DNA from: Streptomyces cyaneochromogenes
Lineage (GTDB): Bacteria > Actinomycetota > Actinomycetes > Streptomycetales > Streptomycetaceae
NCBI RefSeq assembly: GCF_003963535.1
Contig: NZ_CP034539.1
Coordinates: 682,001 to 746,000 of the forward strand
Reading direction: 5' to 3'
DNA length: 64,000 nucleotides
Shown here: in pieces, positions 1-10,555 of the stretch
Layout of the letters: each line of letters opens with the position of its first letter
Position numbering within the stretch: the first letter of the stretch is position 1
The notes under the pieces: generated by a model
What the model saw: only the letters and a program-made list of their open reading frames with translations
Told to the model about the DNA's origin: nothing
Database searches by the model: none
Made by a program: the position numbers and the translations under genes

Positions 1-396
1 TCGGTGAAGAAGGCGGTCACGGTGGCCTACCGGGTCGCAGCCGAACGCGGCATCGGCACGCACCCGCACCCCCTGACCCTCGACGTCGCCCAGCCGCTGC
101 TGGCCGAGGCGAACGACGAACGGGACCCCTCGGGCGAGGCGCTGATCATGCTGGGCAGCGTCGTCGTGGTGGAGAAGGCGCGGGCCTGGGTCACGACGGT
201 GATGGACATGGAGCGCTTCCTCCGCGAGGGCGGCCGGGACCAGGAGGCCTGGCAGGCGCTGCTGGAGAGGCAGCGCGCCGGGCGCGAGGGCTACTACGCG
301 GCGGTGCGGGAGGACCTGGGCCTCCCGCCGGGCCACTCCGCGCGCTGGCCGATCCGCGAGGCCGAGCCGGTGCCCCCGGTACCGTCTCAGCGGTAG
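1..396 (+). CDS. Hypothetical protein, probably 5'-truncated by the window edge
   Basis: The frame is open from the first base; a GTG at position 4 could be a start but no ribosome binding site can be seen, so the gene may begin outside the window. The visible 130 residues are charged and soluble, with no signal peptide or membrane segment, and include a Val-rich stretch (around residues 52-57) followed by helices rich in Glu, Arg and Trp. I do not recognise the family. It ends at TAG 394-396, overlapping the end of the convergent dehydrogenase gene by 10 bases. Confidence 0.55.
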   Translation, partial: SVKKAVTVAYRVAAERGIGTHPHPLTLDVAQPLLAEANDERDPSGEALIMLGSVVVVEKARAWVTTVMDMERFLREGGRDQEAWQALLERQRAGREGYYAAVREDLGLPPGHSARWPIREAEPVPPVPSQR

Positions 397-1301
397 CCCG
401 TCGTGTCCGCCGGCTTCCCCGCGTCCTGGACCTCGACCAGGTACCGCCAGGCATCGGGGCGGCTGCCGTCGAGGTCCGTGAAGCCGTAGACCTGCGCGAG
501 CTGCCCGCCGGAGAGGGACTCGCCGTTCCAGCGGGCCACGTCGGGGTCGGCGGCGAGGGCGGCGACGGCGCGGCCCACATAGCGCGGGGTCTCGGAGATG
601 GCGAAGTGCGGGACGCGCTCGAGGGCGTCGCGCCAGTTGTCCTCCCGCACTCCGAAGGCCTCCAGCATCATCTCGGAGCGCAGCCAGCCCGGGGTCAGCG
701 CGACGGCGGTGGCGCCGCGCGGTCCGAGTTCATGGCCGAGGGAGAAGGCCATGCGCAGGACCGACGCCTTGGCCAGGTCGTAGAAGAAGGAGCTCCGGTA
801 GTTGACGCGGTTGTACTCCGCGGTGCCGTCGGTCATCTCGACCACCAGTCCGCCGGGGTGGCGCAGGAGCAGCGGCAGGGCGTGATGGCTGGTGATCGCG
901 TGGGTCTCGACGGCCAGCCGGAGCAGGCGCAGGCCCTTGTCGAGGTCGTGCTCCCAGACCGGGCTGTCCCAGGCGAACAGCTTCTCGCCGCCCCAGATGT
1001 CGTTGACGAGGACGTCGAGGCGGCCCTGCTCCTGCGCGATCCGGTCCACCAGGACACGGACCTGCGCCGGGTCGAGATGGTCGGCGGGTACGGCGATGCC
1101 CTGGCCTCCCGCCTCGGTGACGAGGTCGGCGGTGTCCTCGATCGTCTCGGGGCGGTCGTACTCCGAGCGCCGGGCGCGTGTGCTGCGTCCCGTCACGTAG
1201 ACGGTGGCCCCGGCGGCCCCGAGCTCCACGGCGATACCGCGTCCGGCTCCCCGTGTCGCCCCGGCGACCAGTGTGACCTTGTCCTTCAGCGGCTGTGACA
1301 T
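387..1301 (-). CDS. Short-chain dehydrogenase/reductase (SDR) family oxidoreductase
   Basis: This 304-residue protein has the SDR layout: an N-terminal Rossmann nucleotide-binding motif (GATRGAGRG, about residues 14-22), a central N-D-I-W-G segment where NNAG-type motifs sit, and the catalytic YxxxK as YDLAK near residue 174. The RSTR segment after the second beta strand (about residues 39-42) suggests NADP(H) preference. The substrate cannot be deduced. It starts at ATG 1301 and is transcribed alone toward the convergent first gene. The roughly 300 residues are slightly longer than classical SDRs (about 250), with an insertion before the catalytic Tyr. Confidence 0.88.
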   Translation of the reverse strand: MSQPLKDKVTLVAGATRGAGRGIAVELGAAGATVYVTGRSTRARRSEYDRPETIEDTADLVTEAGGQGIAVPADHLDPAQVRVLVDRIAQEQGRLDVLVNDIWGGEKLFAWDSPVWEHDLDKGLRLLRLAVETHAITSHHALPLLLRHPGGLVVEMTDGTAEYNRVNYRSSFFYDLAKASVLRMAFSLGHELGPRGATAVALTPGWLRSEMMLEAFGVREDNWRDALERVPHFAISETPRYVGRAVAALAADPDVARWNGESLSGGQLAQVYGFTDLDGSRPDAWRYLVEVQDAGKPADTTGYR

Positions 1302-1422
1302 GTCCGGCCTCCCGACCCCGTGCTTGTTACGTCGCTGTCGAGGGTGCCGGGTAAGCCGGACATCTTCTGTCGTCTTTTAAGGGCGGGTGTGGCCTTTTGC
1401 GGGAGGGTCACCCGTCCGGGCC

Positions 1423-2058
1423 TCAGTGGCCGCGGTCGATCCACTCCTGCAGATGCGGCGTCTCCGTGCCGATGGTGGTCGCGTCGCCGTGGCCGGTGAG
1501 GACCTTGGTCTCGGGCGGGAGGGTGAGCAGGCGGGTGCGGATCGAGTCGATGATCGTCGGGAAGTGGGAGTAGGAACGGCCGGTGGCGCCGGGGCCGCCC
1601 TGGAAGAGGGTGTCGCCGGTGAAGACGACGCCCAGGCCGGGGTCGTACAGGCACACCGCGCCCGGCGCGTGGCCCGGGGTGTGCAGGACGGTGAGGTCGG
1701 CGCCCGCGGCCTCGATGATCTGCCCGTCCACGAGATGGGCGTCGGGGTCGCGGTCCGGATGGGTCTGCTTCCACAGCGACAGGTCGTCGGGGTGGAGCCA
1801 GATGGTGGCGCCGGTGCGGTCGGCGAGGGCGGGTGCGGCGTCGATGTGGTCGTTGTGGGCGTGGGTGCACACGATCGCGGTGAGGCGGCGGTCACCGACG
1901 GCCTCGGCGATGGCGTCGGCGTCATGGGCGGCGTCGATGACGATCACCTCCTGGTCGTCGCCGACGATCCACACGTTGTTCTCGACGTCCCAGGTGCCGC
2001 CGTCCAGCGTGAACTGGCCGGAAGTGACCAGGCGTTCGATGCGCGCGGCCCCGCTCAC
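1423..2058 (-). CDS. Metallo-beta-lactamase-fold hydrolase, probable partner of the mycothiol dehydrogenase
   Basis: The 211-residue protein carries the HxHxDH metal motif ([10 protein letters not shown], about residues 65-74), a second metal His in HTPGHAPG, an Asp ligand in the FTGDTLF segment and a C-terminal GHGD, which is the glyoxalase II-like metallo-beta-lactamase pattern. Its GTG start at 2058 overlaps the stop of mscR by four bases, so the two genes are translationally coupled. In actinobacteria this pairing is common. The inferred role is hydrolysis of the S-formyl-mycothiol made by MscR, completing formaldehyde oxidation to formate. That role is not proven by the sequence. Confidence 0.87.
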   Translation of the reverse strand: MSGAARIERLVTSGQFTLDGGTWDVENNVWIVGDDQEVIVIDAAHDADAIAEAVGDRRLTAIVCTHAHNDHIDAAPALADRTGATIWLHPDDLSLWKQTHPDRDPDAHLVDGQIIEAAGADLTVLHTPGHAPGAVCLYDPGLGVVFTGDTLFQGGPGATGRSYSHFPTIIDSIRTRLLTLPPETKVLTGHGDATTIGTETPHLQEWIDRGH

Positions 2059-3143
2059 AGCGTCACCACCGAGCGCAGGACGTCGCCGCCGTGCATCCGC
2101 TCGAACGCCTTCTCCACCTCGTCGAGCTGGATGGTCTCGGTGACGAACGCCGCCAGGTCCAGACGGCCCTGCAGGTGCAGGTCGATCAGCATCGGGAAGT
2201 CGCGTGAGGGCAGGCAGTCGCCGTACCAGGAGGACTTCAGCGCGCCACCACGGCCGAAGACGTCCAGAAGCGGCAGTTCCAACTTCATCTCCGGGGTGGG
2301 CACACCGACCAGGACGACCGTGCCGGCGAGGTCGCGGGCGTAGAAGGCCTGCTTGTACGTCTCCGGACGGCCCACCGCCTCGATGACGACATCCGCGCCG
2401 AAGCCGCCGGTCAGCTCGCGGATCGCCTCCACCGGATCCGTCTGCCGGGAGTTGACGGTGTGCGTGGCGCCCATCGCGCGGGCCTTGTCCAGCTTGCGGT
2501 CGTCGATGTCGACGGCGATGATCCTCGCCGCCCCGGCCAGCCGCGACCCGGCGATCGCCGCGTCCCCCACCCCGCCGCAGCCGATCACCGCCACGCTGTC
2601 ACCACGCCCCACCCGCCCCGTGTTGATCGCCGCGCCGATTCCGGCCATCACCCCGCAGCCCAGCAGACCCGCGACCTGCGGTGCCACCGACGCGTCCACC
2701 TTGGTGCACTGCCCGGCCGCCACCAGCGTCTTCTGCGCGAACGCACCGATACCCAGCGCCGGGGACAGCTCCTGCCCGGACGAGGCAAGGGTCATCTTCT
2801 GCTTTGCGTTGTGGGTGTTGAAGCAGTACCAGGGCCGACCCCGCAGACACGCACGACACTGACCGCACACCGCACGCCAGTTGAGGATCACGAAGTCCCC
2901 GGGCTCGACGTCGGTGACTCCCTCGCCGACGGCCTCCACCACACCGGCCGCCTCATGCCCGAGCAGGAAGGGGAAGTCGTCGCTGATGCCGCCCTGCTTG
3001 TAGTGCAGGTCGGTATGGCACACACCGCACGCCTGCACCTTCACCACGGCCTCGCCCGGCCCCGGATCGGGCACCACGATCGTCTCCACCCGCACCGGCT
3101 CGTCCTTGCCCGGTGCGATCACACCGCGAACTTCCTGCGCCAT
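2055..3143 (-). CDS. mscR: S-(hydroxymethyl)mycothiol dehydrogenase (formaldehyde detoxification)
   Basis: A 362-residue zinc-dependent alcohol dehydrogenase of the class III/MscR type, which oxidises the spontaneous adduct of formaldehyde and mycothiol to S-formyl-mycothiol with NAD. Visible features are the catalytic zinc ligands CGVCHTD (about residues 38-44) and GHEAAG, the structural zinc cluster C-x2-C-x2-C-x7-C in [15 protein letters not shown], and the Rossmann motif GCGGVGDAA. It lies first in a two-gene operon with a metallo-beta-lactamase-fold hydrolase. An A/G-rich ribosome binding site lies just upstream of ATG 3143. The length fits MscR proteins (about 361 residues). Confidence 0.93.
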   Translation of the reverse strand: MAQEVRGVIAPGKDEPVRVETIVVPDPGPGEAVVKVQACGVCHTDLHYKQGGISDDFPFLLGHEAAGVVEAVGEGVTDVEPGDFVILNWRAVCGQCRACLRGRPWYCFNTHNAKQKMTLASSGQELSPALGIGAFAQKTLVAAGQCTKVDASVAPQVAGLLGCGVMAGIGAAINTGRVGRGDSVAVIGCGGVGDAAIAGSRLAGAARIIAVDIDDRKLDKARAMGATHTVNSRQTDPVEAIRELTGGFGADVVIEAVGRPETYKQAFYARDLAGTVVLVGVPTPEMKLELPLLDVFGRGGALKSSWYGDCLPSRDFPMLIDLHLQGRLDLAAFVTETIQLDEVEKAFERMHGGDVLRSVVTL

Positions 3144-3258
3144 GGTGCTTCACCCTTCCCTCGGCGGCTCCGGTTCCACTCCCGACCCTAGATGTGACTG
3201 ATCAGTAAAGGCACGCGGCAGAGCCCTTCACAGCACCATCCAGCCACCACACCACTGG

Positions 3259-3308
3259 ATACCCCCCGGGGTACCTCTGCTATCTTTGACATATACCCCC
3301 GGGGGTAA
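3259..3308 (+). promoter_or_regulatory. Promoter with two CsoR/CstR-type operators upstream of the sulfide island
   Basis: Two palindromes of the form ATACCCC..GGGGTA occur at 3259-3274 and 3293-3308; the second is a perfect 14-bp TACCCCCGGGGGTA palindrome. A TTGACA -35 element sits at 3286-3291, directly before the second palindrome, so a bound repressor would cover the promoter spacer. The same operator occurs once more at 6323-6338 between the repressor gene and the rhodanese gene, which supports autoregulation and coordinated control. Confidence 0.8.
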
Positions 3309-3364
3309 TTCTTCCAGCGGGTTTCACGGGGAGACGGGGAAGACGAGGAGAGAGGAGCACTGCC

Positions 3365-5053
3365 GTGTATTTCGTCGACACCATCGACGTGCCGGGGCTC
3401 GGGAACCGCAGCTATCTGGCGGGCGGTGCGCACAGCGCCGTGGTCGTCGATCCGCCCAGGGACATCGACCGGGTGATCGCGGCCGCCGCCCGGCGGGGTG
3501 TGCGCATCACGCATGTCGCCGAGACCCACGTCCACAACGACTACGTGACCGGCGGCCTGGAGCTGGCCCGGATCACCGGTGCCGCGTATCTCGTACCGGC
3601 CGCGGCGCGGGTGGGGTACGAGCGGGTGGCGGTCGCCGACGGGGACCGTACGGAGATCGCGGACGGCCTGGGGCTGCGTGCCCTGGCCACTGCGGGGCAC
3701 ACCCCGCACCACACCTCGTACGTCCTGGAGGAGTCCGGGCGCGCGGTGGCCGTCTTCACCGGCGGTTCGCTGCTGATCGGCACGGTCGGGCGGCCCGACC
3801 TCGTGGAGCCGCGGCTGACCGGGCCGCTGGCGCGGGCGCAGTACGACTCCGCGCACCGGCTGGCCGCCGAGCTGCCGGACGAGACGGCGGTCCTGCCTAC
3901 GCACGGTTTCGGCAGCTTCTGCTCCGCCACGCAGGGGGCCGGCGGGACGGCGACGACCATCGGACGCGAGCGCGCCGTCAACGAGGCTCTGGTGAAGGAC
4001 GTGGACACGTTCGTCGCGGACCTGCTCGCCGGGCTGGAGGACATCCCGGCCTACTACGCGCACATGGGCCCGGCGAACGCGGAAGGTCCGGCGCCGGTGG
4101 ACCTGACCCCGCCGCACCCGGCCGACGCCGGGGAGATCGCGGCGCGGCTGGCCGCCGGGGAGTGGGTGGTGGATCTGCGCAACCGGGTGGCGTTCGCCGA
4201 GGGACATGTCGCCGGGTCGTTCAACTTCGAGGCCGAGGGGCAGCTCGCCACCTATCTGGCCTGGCTGCTGCCATGGGGCAAGCCGGTCACGCTGCTGGCC
4301 GAGAGCCCGGCCCAACTGGCCGACGCCCAGCGGGAACTGGTCCGGGTCGGCATCGACCGGCCGGCCGCCGCCGCGACCGGTTCCCCCGCCGACTGGACAC
4401 CGCAGGGCGAGCGGCCGCGCTCCTTCCCGCGCGGCACCTTCGCCGACCTGGCCGCTGCCGAACGGGCCGCACGGCACGGCGTCGTGGTCCTGGACGTGCG
4501 GCGCGACTCCGAGCGCGCCGCCGGTCACATCCGGGGCTCGGTGCACATTCCGCTGCACCGGCTGCGCGACCGTCTCGCGGAGATACCGGACGGCACCGTG
4601 TGGGTGCACTGCGCCGGCGGTATGCGCGCGGCCATCGCCGCCTCGCTGCTGGACGCGGCGGGACGTGACGTCGTCGCCGTCGACGACGGGTTCGCCGCGG
4701 CGCACGAAGCCGGGCTCCCCATGGCACGCATCACCGCGGCGCAGGCTCATGAGCGGGTGGGCGCGGACGCCGTTCTCGTGGACGTGCGCGAGCGCGACGA
4801 ATGGGCCGCCGGACACGCTCCGGGCGCCGTACTCGCGCCGCTGTCCGCACTGTCGTCCGGGGAACTGCTCCCACAGGCCGCACAGGGCCGGCCGGTCGTC
4901 GCGATCTGCCGCTCCGGGAAGCGCTCCCGGGAGGCCGCGGCCCTGCTCGCGGCGCGCGGCGCCGATGTCGTGGACGTGATCGGCGGCATGAGCGCCTGGG
5001 CCGAGGCAGGGCTTCCCGTGGTGGCGGAGCCGGGGGCGCGCGGTGGTGAGTGA
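3365..5053 (+). CDS. CstB-like metallo-beta-lactamase/multi-rhodanese fusion (persulfide processing)
   Basis: This 562-residue protein has an N-terminal metallo-beta-lactamase domain (residues 1-235; the metal motif reads THVHNDY, as in persulfide-dioxygenase relatives fused to rhodanese). Three rhodanese-homology domains follow: residues 245-335 without a catalytic Cys, 365-450 with Cys in HCAGGMRA, and 460-560 with Cys in CRSGKRS. Staphylococcal CstB uses the same type of fusion to oxidise low-molecular-weight persulfide to thiosulfate. Here the third rhodanese unit makes it longer than CstB. GTG 3365 is the start, preceded by a strong GAGGAG site. It is first in a unit with the TauE exporter and lies under CstR-type operators. 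Confidence 0.86.
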   Translation: MYFVDTIDVPGLGNRSYLAGGAHSAVVVDPPRDIDRVIAAAARRGVRITHVAETHVHNDYVTGGLELARITGAAYLVPAAARVGYERVAVADGDRTEIADGLGLRALATAGHTPHHTSYVLEESGRAVAVFTGGSLLIGTVGRPDLVEPRLTGPLARAQYDSAHRLAAELPDETAVLPTHGFGSFCSATQGAGGTATTIGRERAVNEALVKDVDTFVADLLAGLEDIPAYYAHMGPANAEGPAPVDLTPPHPADAGEIAARLAAGEWVVDLRNRVAFAEGHVAGSFNFEAEGQLATYLAWLLPWGKPVTLLAESPAQLADAQRELVRVGIDRPAAAATGSPADWTPQGERPRSFPRGTFADLAAAERAARHGVVVLDVRRDSERAAGHIRGSVHIPLHRLRDRLAEIPDGTVWVHCAGGMRAAIAASLLDAAGRDVVAVDDGFAAAHEAGLPMARITAAQAHERVGADAVLVDVRERDEWAAGHAPGAVLAPLSALSSGELLPQAAQGRPVVAICRSGKRSREAAALLAARGADVVDVIGGMSAWAEAGLPVVAEPGARGGE

Positions 5054-5266
5054 GGGCGCGGGCGGAGCGCGGGAGATCCTGGGCGATACGCGGGAGTTCG
5101 CGGGGCGAGCCCGGGAGCTCACGAGCCCCGCCCACCAGTCCGCGGAGCGAGCCCGGGAGCCGCTGCCAGAAGCGGTGCCGCCCCATCACTTCGGCCGCGC
5201 ACGACCCCTGTCTCTGCGGGTGCCCCTGGACCACCACGCCTTGTCCCGCCGCCCGGGCCTCCCACG
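5054..5266 (+). other. 213-bp intergenic stretch with short direct repeats
   Basis: The stretch between the rhodanese fusion and the TauE gene has two imperfect copies of a GCGGRGCGAGCCCGGGAGC element (5100-5118 and about 5141-5159) and repeated CGGGAG words. A frame beginning at GTG 5043 is open to 5270, but its product has no recognisable features and biased Arg/Glu/Pro content. I see no clear promoter or terminator. Confidence 0.4.
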
Positions 5267-6016
5267 GTGAGCGCCCTTGTCCTCGGCCTGCTCGCCGGTG
5301 CCGTCACCGGGCTCGCGCTCGGGGCGTTGGGAGGTGGCGGCAGTGTGCTCGCCGTGCCCGCGCTGATGTATCTGCTGGGCTTCACGCCGGCCGCGGCGGC
5401 GACCGCGAGTCTGGTCATCGTCGCCGTCACGTCCGTCACCGCGCTGGGCGCGCATGCCCGCGAGGGCACCGTGCGATGGCGTGCCGGGGCGCTGTTCGCG
5501 GCGGCGGGCCTGGTGCCCGCGGCGGTCGGCGGGGCGCTGTCCGGGCGGCTGCCTCCCGGCCTGCTCACCGGGGCGTTCGCGGTGATCGCCGCTGTCGCCG
5601 CGCTGCGCATGCTCCGGCCGTCGGCCGCCGTACGGCACGACGACGTGCCGGTGCGTCCCGGTCGGGTCGTTCAGGCCGGCGCGGGGCTCGGCGCGGTCAC
5701 CGGGGTGCTCGGGGTGGGCGGCGGCTTCCTCGCCGTACCGGCGCTGGTGAACGTGGTGGGGCTGCGGATGCGGGCCGCCGTGGGCACGAGCCTGCTGGTC
5801 ATCACCGTCAACTCGCTGGTCGCGCTGGCGGCTCGGGCCGGCTCGGCCGCGCCCGTGGACTGGACCGCCGTCGCGCCCTTCGCCGCGGCCGCGGTGCTCG
5901 GTGCCTGGGACGGCAGGCGTCTCGCCGCGAAGGTCTCCGGAGGCACGCTTCAGCGGCTCTTCGCGTACGTCCTGCTGGCGGTGGCGTTGTTCATGCTGGG
6001 CGACGCCGTCGCGTGA
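5267..6016 (+). CDS. TauE/SafE-family sulfite/organosulfur exporter
   Basis: A 249-residue polytopic membrane protein with about eight hydrophobic segments arranged as two related halves, each starting with a Gly-rich loop (GALGGGGS near residue 22 and GVLGVGGGF near residue 147). This is typical of the TauE/SafE (DUF81) family. Members linked to CstR regulons are thought to export sulfite or related products of persulfide oxidation. It lies on the same strand as the CstB-like gene, 213 bases downstream, and is convergent with the cstR-like gene, from which it is separated by 3 bases. The GTG start at 5267 is preceded by a poor ribosome binding site. Confidence 0.87.
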   Translation: MSALVLGLLAGAVTGLALGALGGGGSVLAVPALMYLLGFTPAAAATASLVIVAVTSVTALGAHAREGTVRWRAGALFAAAGLVPAAVGGALSGRLPPGLLTGAFAVIAAVAALRMLRPSAAVRHDDVPVRPGRVVQAGAGLGAVTGVLGVGGGFLAVPALVNVVGLRMRAAVGTSLLVITVNSLVALAARAGSAAPVDWTAVAPFAAAAVLGAWDGRRLAAKVSGGTLQRLFAYVLLAVALFMLGDAVA

Positions 6017-6019
6017 CAC

Positions 6020-7440
<1,421 letters not shown>

Positions 7441-7449
7441 GGTGGCGAA

Positions 7450-7728
7450 CCGCGTATCCCGCTGGTCTCCGACACCACCGGCGAGCCGGTGGGAGCCGAG
7501 GCCGCCCGGCCGGACCACTGGGTTCGGGCACTGCGCGATCCGGTCCGTTTCGCGGACGCGGTCACCCGCATGAGGCATGACGGTGTGACCGCCTTCGTCG
7601 AACTGGGGCCGGGCGAGGTCCTGTCCCGCGTGCTCGACGCCTGTCTGCCGCAGGGGGACGACCGGCCGATCGTGCTCTGCGTCGCCCGGAACCGGCACGC
7701 CCAAGGCAGGCGGGCCGACGTAGCCTGA
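7450..7728 (+). pseudogene. Relic: end of a type I polyketide synthase acyltransferase domain
   Basis: From about 7450 the plus strand encodes a segment typical of the last third of a polyketide synthase acyltransferase domain: a PLVSDTTGEPV stretch, then DHWVRALRDPVRFADAV, then VTAFVELGPGEVLSRVL. It stops at TGA 7726-7728. No ketosynthase, catalytic GHSxG motif or carrier protein lies nearby, and upstream of 7450 the frame turns into the antisense of the transketolase relic. About 93 residues survive. This is a fragment left by deletion or rearrangement, not a working gene. Confidence 0.72.
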
Positions 7729-7756
7729 ATGCTCCGTCCGACTCCGAAGGAGCGCC

Positions 7757-9511
7757 GTGAGCACAGACCGGACAGCGACCGACCAGCCCGCTTGGCGGCT
7801 GCTCCTCGGCTACGTACGGCCCCACCGGTGGGCCCTGCTGACGGGCGCCCTGCTGTCGCTGGTCACCGGGGCCACGGGGCTGCTCCTTCCGCTGGTGGCG
7901 CGGGACTTGATCGACGACCTGTCCCACGACCGGGCCATCACCGGGGCGCTGCTGGTCATGTCCGGGCTGGTGGTGGCGAACGCGGCGCTGGGCGCGCTGG
8001 GCTCGTACGTGCTGCGGCGCACCGCCGAGTCGGTGGTGCTCGGCGCGCGGCGCGCCCTGTCGTCGTATCTGCTGCGGCTGCGCATCACCGCCGTGGACCG
8101 CAGTGAGCCGGGCGATCTGATGGCCCGCATCACCTCGGACACGACGCTGCTGCGCGAGGTCACCACCGACTCCCTCGTCGGCCTCGGCACCGGCGGGCTC
8201 ACGCTGGTGGCGACGGTGGTGATGATGGGCCTGGTGGACCCGGTGCTGCTGGCGGTCACGCTCGCCGTGATCCTGGGCGCCGGGACGATCCTCGGCGTGA
8301 TCGTGCCGCGCATCAACCGGGCCAGCCGCGAGGCGCAGAACGCGGTCGGCGTGATGGGGGCCTCGCTGGAGCGGATACTCGGGGCGCTGCGCACGGTGAA
8401 GGCGTCCGGCGCCGAGCACCGGGAGGAGCGGACCCTGCACGAGGCCGCCGAGGAGTCGTGGCGGCAGAGCGTACGGGCCGCCAAATGGTCGGCGGCGGCG
8501 GGCAACACGGCCGGGCTCGCCATGCAGATCGCCTTCATCACGGTGCTCGCGGTGGGCGGGGCGCGGGTGGCGACCGGGGCGGTCGACGTCGGCACGCTGG
8601 TCGCCTTCCTGCTGTACGTCTTCTATCTGATGTCGCCGATCCAGCAGGTCGTCGGCGCCATCACCCAGTACCAGACGGGCGCGGCGGCGCTCGCCAGGAT
8701 CCAGGAGGCGCTGCAACTGCCCGCCGAACCGGCCGCCGTACCCGAGCCGTTGCCCGCCGCCGGGGTGGAGCCCGCCGCGCTCGCCTTCGACGACGTCCGC
8801 TTCCGCTACGCCGACGACCTGCCGTACGTCCACCACGGGGTGACGTTCGCCGTGCCCGCGCAAGGGATGACCGCGTTCGTCGGCCCGTCGGGCGCGGGGA
8901 AGACCACCGTCTTCTCCCTCATCGAGCGGTTCTACGACCCCGAGGCGGGGACCATCTCGCTCGACGGGCGGGATCTGGCGGACTGGGAGCTGTCCCGGCT
9001 GCGGTCCGCCATCGGCTATGTGGAGCAGGACGCGCCGGTCCTGTCGGGATCACTGCGGGACAACCTGCTGCTCGGCAACCCCGACGCGGACGACGACGCC
9101 GTCACGCGGGTGCTGAAGACGACCCGGCTCGACGGCCTGGTCGCCCGGCTGCCCAGCGGTCTCGACACGCTCGTCGGACACCGCGGCACCAAGCTGTCCG
9201 GCGGGGAGCGCCAGCGCGTCGCCATCGCCCGCGCCCTGCTGCGCCGCCCCCGCCTGCTGCTGCTCGACGAGGCGACCTCGCAGCTGGACGCGGTGAACGA
9301 GGCGGCGTTGCGCGACACCGTCGCCGATGTCGCCCGTACGACCACGGTGCTGGTCGTCGCGCACCGGTTGTCGACGGTGACGATGGCCGACCGGATCGTG
9401 GTGATGGACGCGGGCCGGGTGCGCGCGGTGGGCACGCATCGCGAACTCGTCGCGCAGGACCCGCTGTACGCGGAACTGGCGGCGACGCAGTTCCTGGCGA
9501 CGGCCGGGTGA
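7757..9511 (+). CDS. ABC transporter, fused permease and ATPase (multidrug/lipid exporter type)
   Basis: This 584-residue half-transporter has six transmembrane helices (residues about 15-320) followed by an ATPase domain with Walker [10 protein letters not shown], signature LSGGERQR, Walker B LLLLDEAT and an H-loop in VAHRLST. It belongs to the type I exporters that dimerise and move drugs, lipids or peptides outward. GTG 7757 has an AAGGAG site seven bases upstream. The substrate is unknown. It sits next to the siderophore locus on the same strand but is separated from it by the minus-strand reductase gene, so a role in siderophore export is only a possibility. Confidence 0.92.
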   Translation: MSTDRTATDQPAWRLLLGYVRPHRWALLTGALLSLVTGATGLLLPLVARDLIDDLSHDRAITGALLVMSGLVVANAALGALGSYVLRRTAESVVLGARRALSSYLLRLRITAVDRSEPGDLMARITSDTTLLREVTTDSLVGLGTGGLTLVATVVMMGLVDPVLLAVTLAVILGAGTILGVIVPRINRASREAQNAVGVMGASLERILGALRTVKASGAEHREERTLHEAAEESWRQSVRAAKWSAAAGNTAGLAMQIAFITVLAVGGARVATGAVDVGTLVAFLLYVFYLMSPIQQVVGAITQYQTGAAALARIQEALQLPAEPAAVPEPLPAAGVEPAALAFDDVRFRYADDLPYVHHGVTFAVPAQGMTAFVGPSGAGKTTVFSLIERFYDPEAGTISLDGRDLADWELSRLRSAIGYVEQDAPVLSGSLRDNLLLGNPDADDDAVTRVLKTTRLDGLVARLPSGLDTLVGHRGTKLSGGERQRVAIARALLRRPRLLLLDEATSQLDAVNEAALRDTVADVARTTTVLVVAHRLSTVTMADRIVVMDAGRVRAVGTHRELVAQDPLYAELAATQFLATAG

Positions 9512-9536
9512 CGACACCGGCCGCGCCGTCGGGGGC

Positions 9537-10385
9537 TCAGCCCTGCAGCCTGCGAAGCCGCTCCGCGTCGCAGGTGCGGGGGCATGTGGAGCATGCCTCG
9601 TCCGGGCGGATCGTGTAGTACATGCAGCAGCCCGCGCGAGTGCGGGTGGGGTGCCGCTGTCCGTCCGGGGTCGTCAGGTAGCGGAAGTCGGCGCCGCCGG
9701 GATACGGAGCGACGGAGCCGGGAAGCAGTTCGGTGGCCGCGCGTACGGCGTCGCCCTCGCGGCCGAGGATCCGGCCCAGGTACCAGATGCCGGAGACGAG
9801 GTCGTCGGAGACCATCCCCCACAGGGCGCGCGGGCCGCGCCGTACGAGCGGGCCGATCGCTTCCAGGAGCGGCGCCATGTGGTCGGCGACCGCCCGCCTC
9901 AACTCCACGCGCAGCGCCTCTTCGTGAGGGACCGTCAGCGCGGTGGGAAGGTCGGCGTCCGAGTCGTCGGGCAGGCAGGCGAAGTCGGTTCCGGGAGCGA
10001 GGGTGAACACGGACGAGCCGAGATCCAGCCGCAGCTCCTCGGGCCGGATGCGCGGCACCCTCCGCTCCAGGTACCAGGGTCCACTCATGAGCAGCGCGAC
10101 CGACCAGGCGTAGTCGTGCAGGGCGCGCGAGGCGGCCACATCGCGGCGCGGGGCGACCGTGTGGCGGTCCTGGATCCGGCCCGCCTCGGCGTCGACGAAC
10201 GCTTCGAGGACGGCCGGTTCGGCTGCCAACTCGGCCGCTGTCACGCCGGCCTGGGCCACATCCTCACCCGGCTCCGCGACCCGCACGGACAGGACTTCGC
10301 AGAGGTCGGTCAGCCCGCGGTAGACGTCACCGAGCGTGCGCCGGGGCGGGGCGCCGGTCGGCGGGGTCGTCAGGGCCAGGGACAT
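9537..10385 (-). CDS. Ferric-siderophore reductase, FhuF-like with C-terminal [2Fe-2S] motif
   Basis: The 282-residue protein ends in a GCCMYYTIRPDEACSTCPRTC-like segment split as CC-x10-C-x2-C, the [2Fe-2S] ligand pattern of FhuF-type ferric-siderophore reductases. These reduce Fe(III) in the imported siderophore in the cytoplasm so that iron is released. ATG 10385 was chosen because GGAG lies six bases upstream; an upstream start at 10412 would run into the iron box. It is divergent from the FecCD/siderophore operon and shares its iron-regulated intergenic region, which fits a role in using the same siderophore. Confidence 0.87.
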   Translation of the reverse strand: MSLALTTPPTGAPPRRTLGDVYRGLTDLCEVLSVRVAEPGEDVAQAGVTAAELAAEPAVLEAFVDAEAGRIQDRHTVAPRRDVAASRALHDYAWSVALLMSGPWYLERRVPRIRPEELRLDLGSSVFTLAPGTDFACLPDDSDADLPTALTVPHEEALRVELRRAVADHMAPLLEAIGPLVRRGPRALWGMVSDDLVSGIWYLGRILGREGDAVRAATELLPGSVAPYPGGADFRYLTTPDGQRHPTRTRAGCCMYYTIRPDEACSTCPRTCDAERLRRLQG

Positions 10386-10418
10386 CGACGCTCCAGTACG
10401 GGATTTGCACACGCTGGC

Positions 10419-10439
10419 GAGGTAAGGCTTACCTTACAC
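10419..10439. promoter_or_regulatory. Iron box (DmdR/IdeR-type) for the reductase gene
   Basis: The sequence contains AGGTAAGGCTTACCTTA, a near-palindrome matching the actinobacterial iron-box consensus TTAGGTTAGGCTNACCTAA. It lies about 35 bases upstream of the minus-strand reductase start, where a bound iron-loaded DmdR/IdeR repressor would block transcription. Confidence 0.8.
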
Positions 10440-10526
10440 ACGTCATCGCTGGACAACCGCATGATCGCAGCCGGAACGCGATCTTCTATTGCGAACGTCA
10501 CAGAGATCACACAGCAGTTGAAATCT

Positions 10527-10546
10527 AAAGCAAGGCTAACCTAATC
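10527..10546. promoter_or_regulatory. Iron box (DmdR/IdeR-type) for the siderophore uptake operon
   Basis: AAAGCAAGGCTAACCTAATC on the plus strand resembles the iron-box consensus, with one half better conserved (GGCTAACCTAA). It ends ten bases before the GTG of the first permease. With the box at 10419 it gives each direction of the divergent region its own operator. Confidence 0.78.
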
Positions 10547-10555
10547 TCACGGCTT

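Noticed and set aside
3188-5122. Long minus-strand open frame of 644 codons opposite the CstB-like gene
   Set aside because: Its product is low-complexity Arg/Gly/Pro and is the antisense of a protein with clear domains.
5043-5270. 75-codon frame between the CstB-like gene and the TauE gene
   Set aside because: No recognisable feature, overlaps both neighbours and is built of short repeats; left as intergenic.
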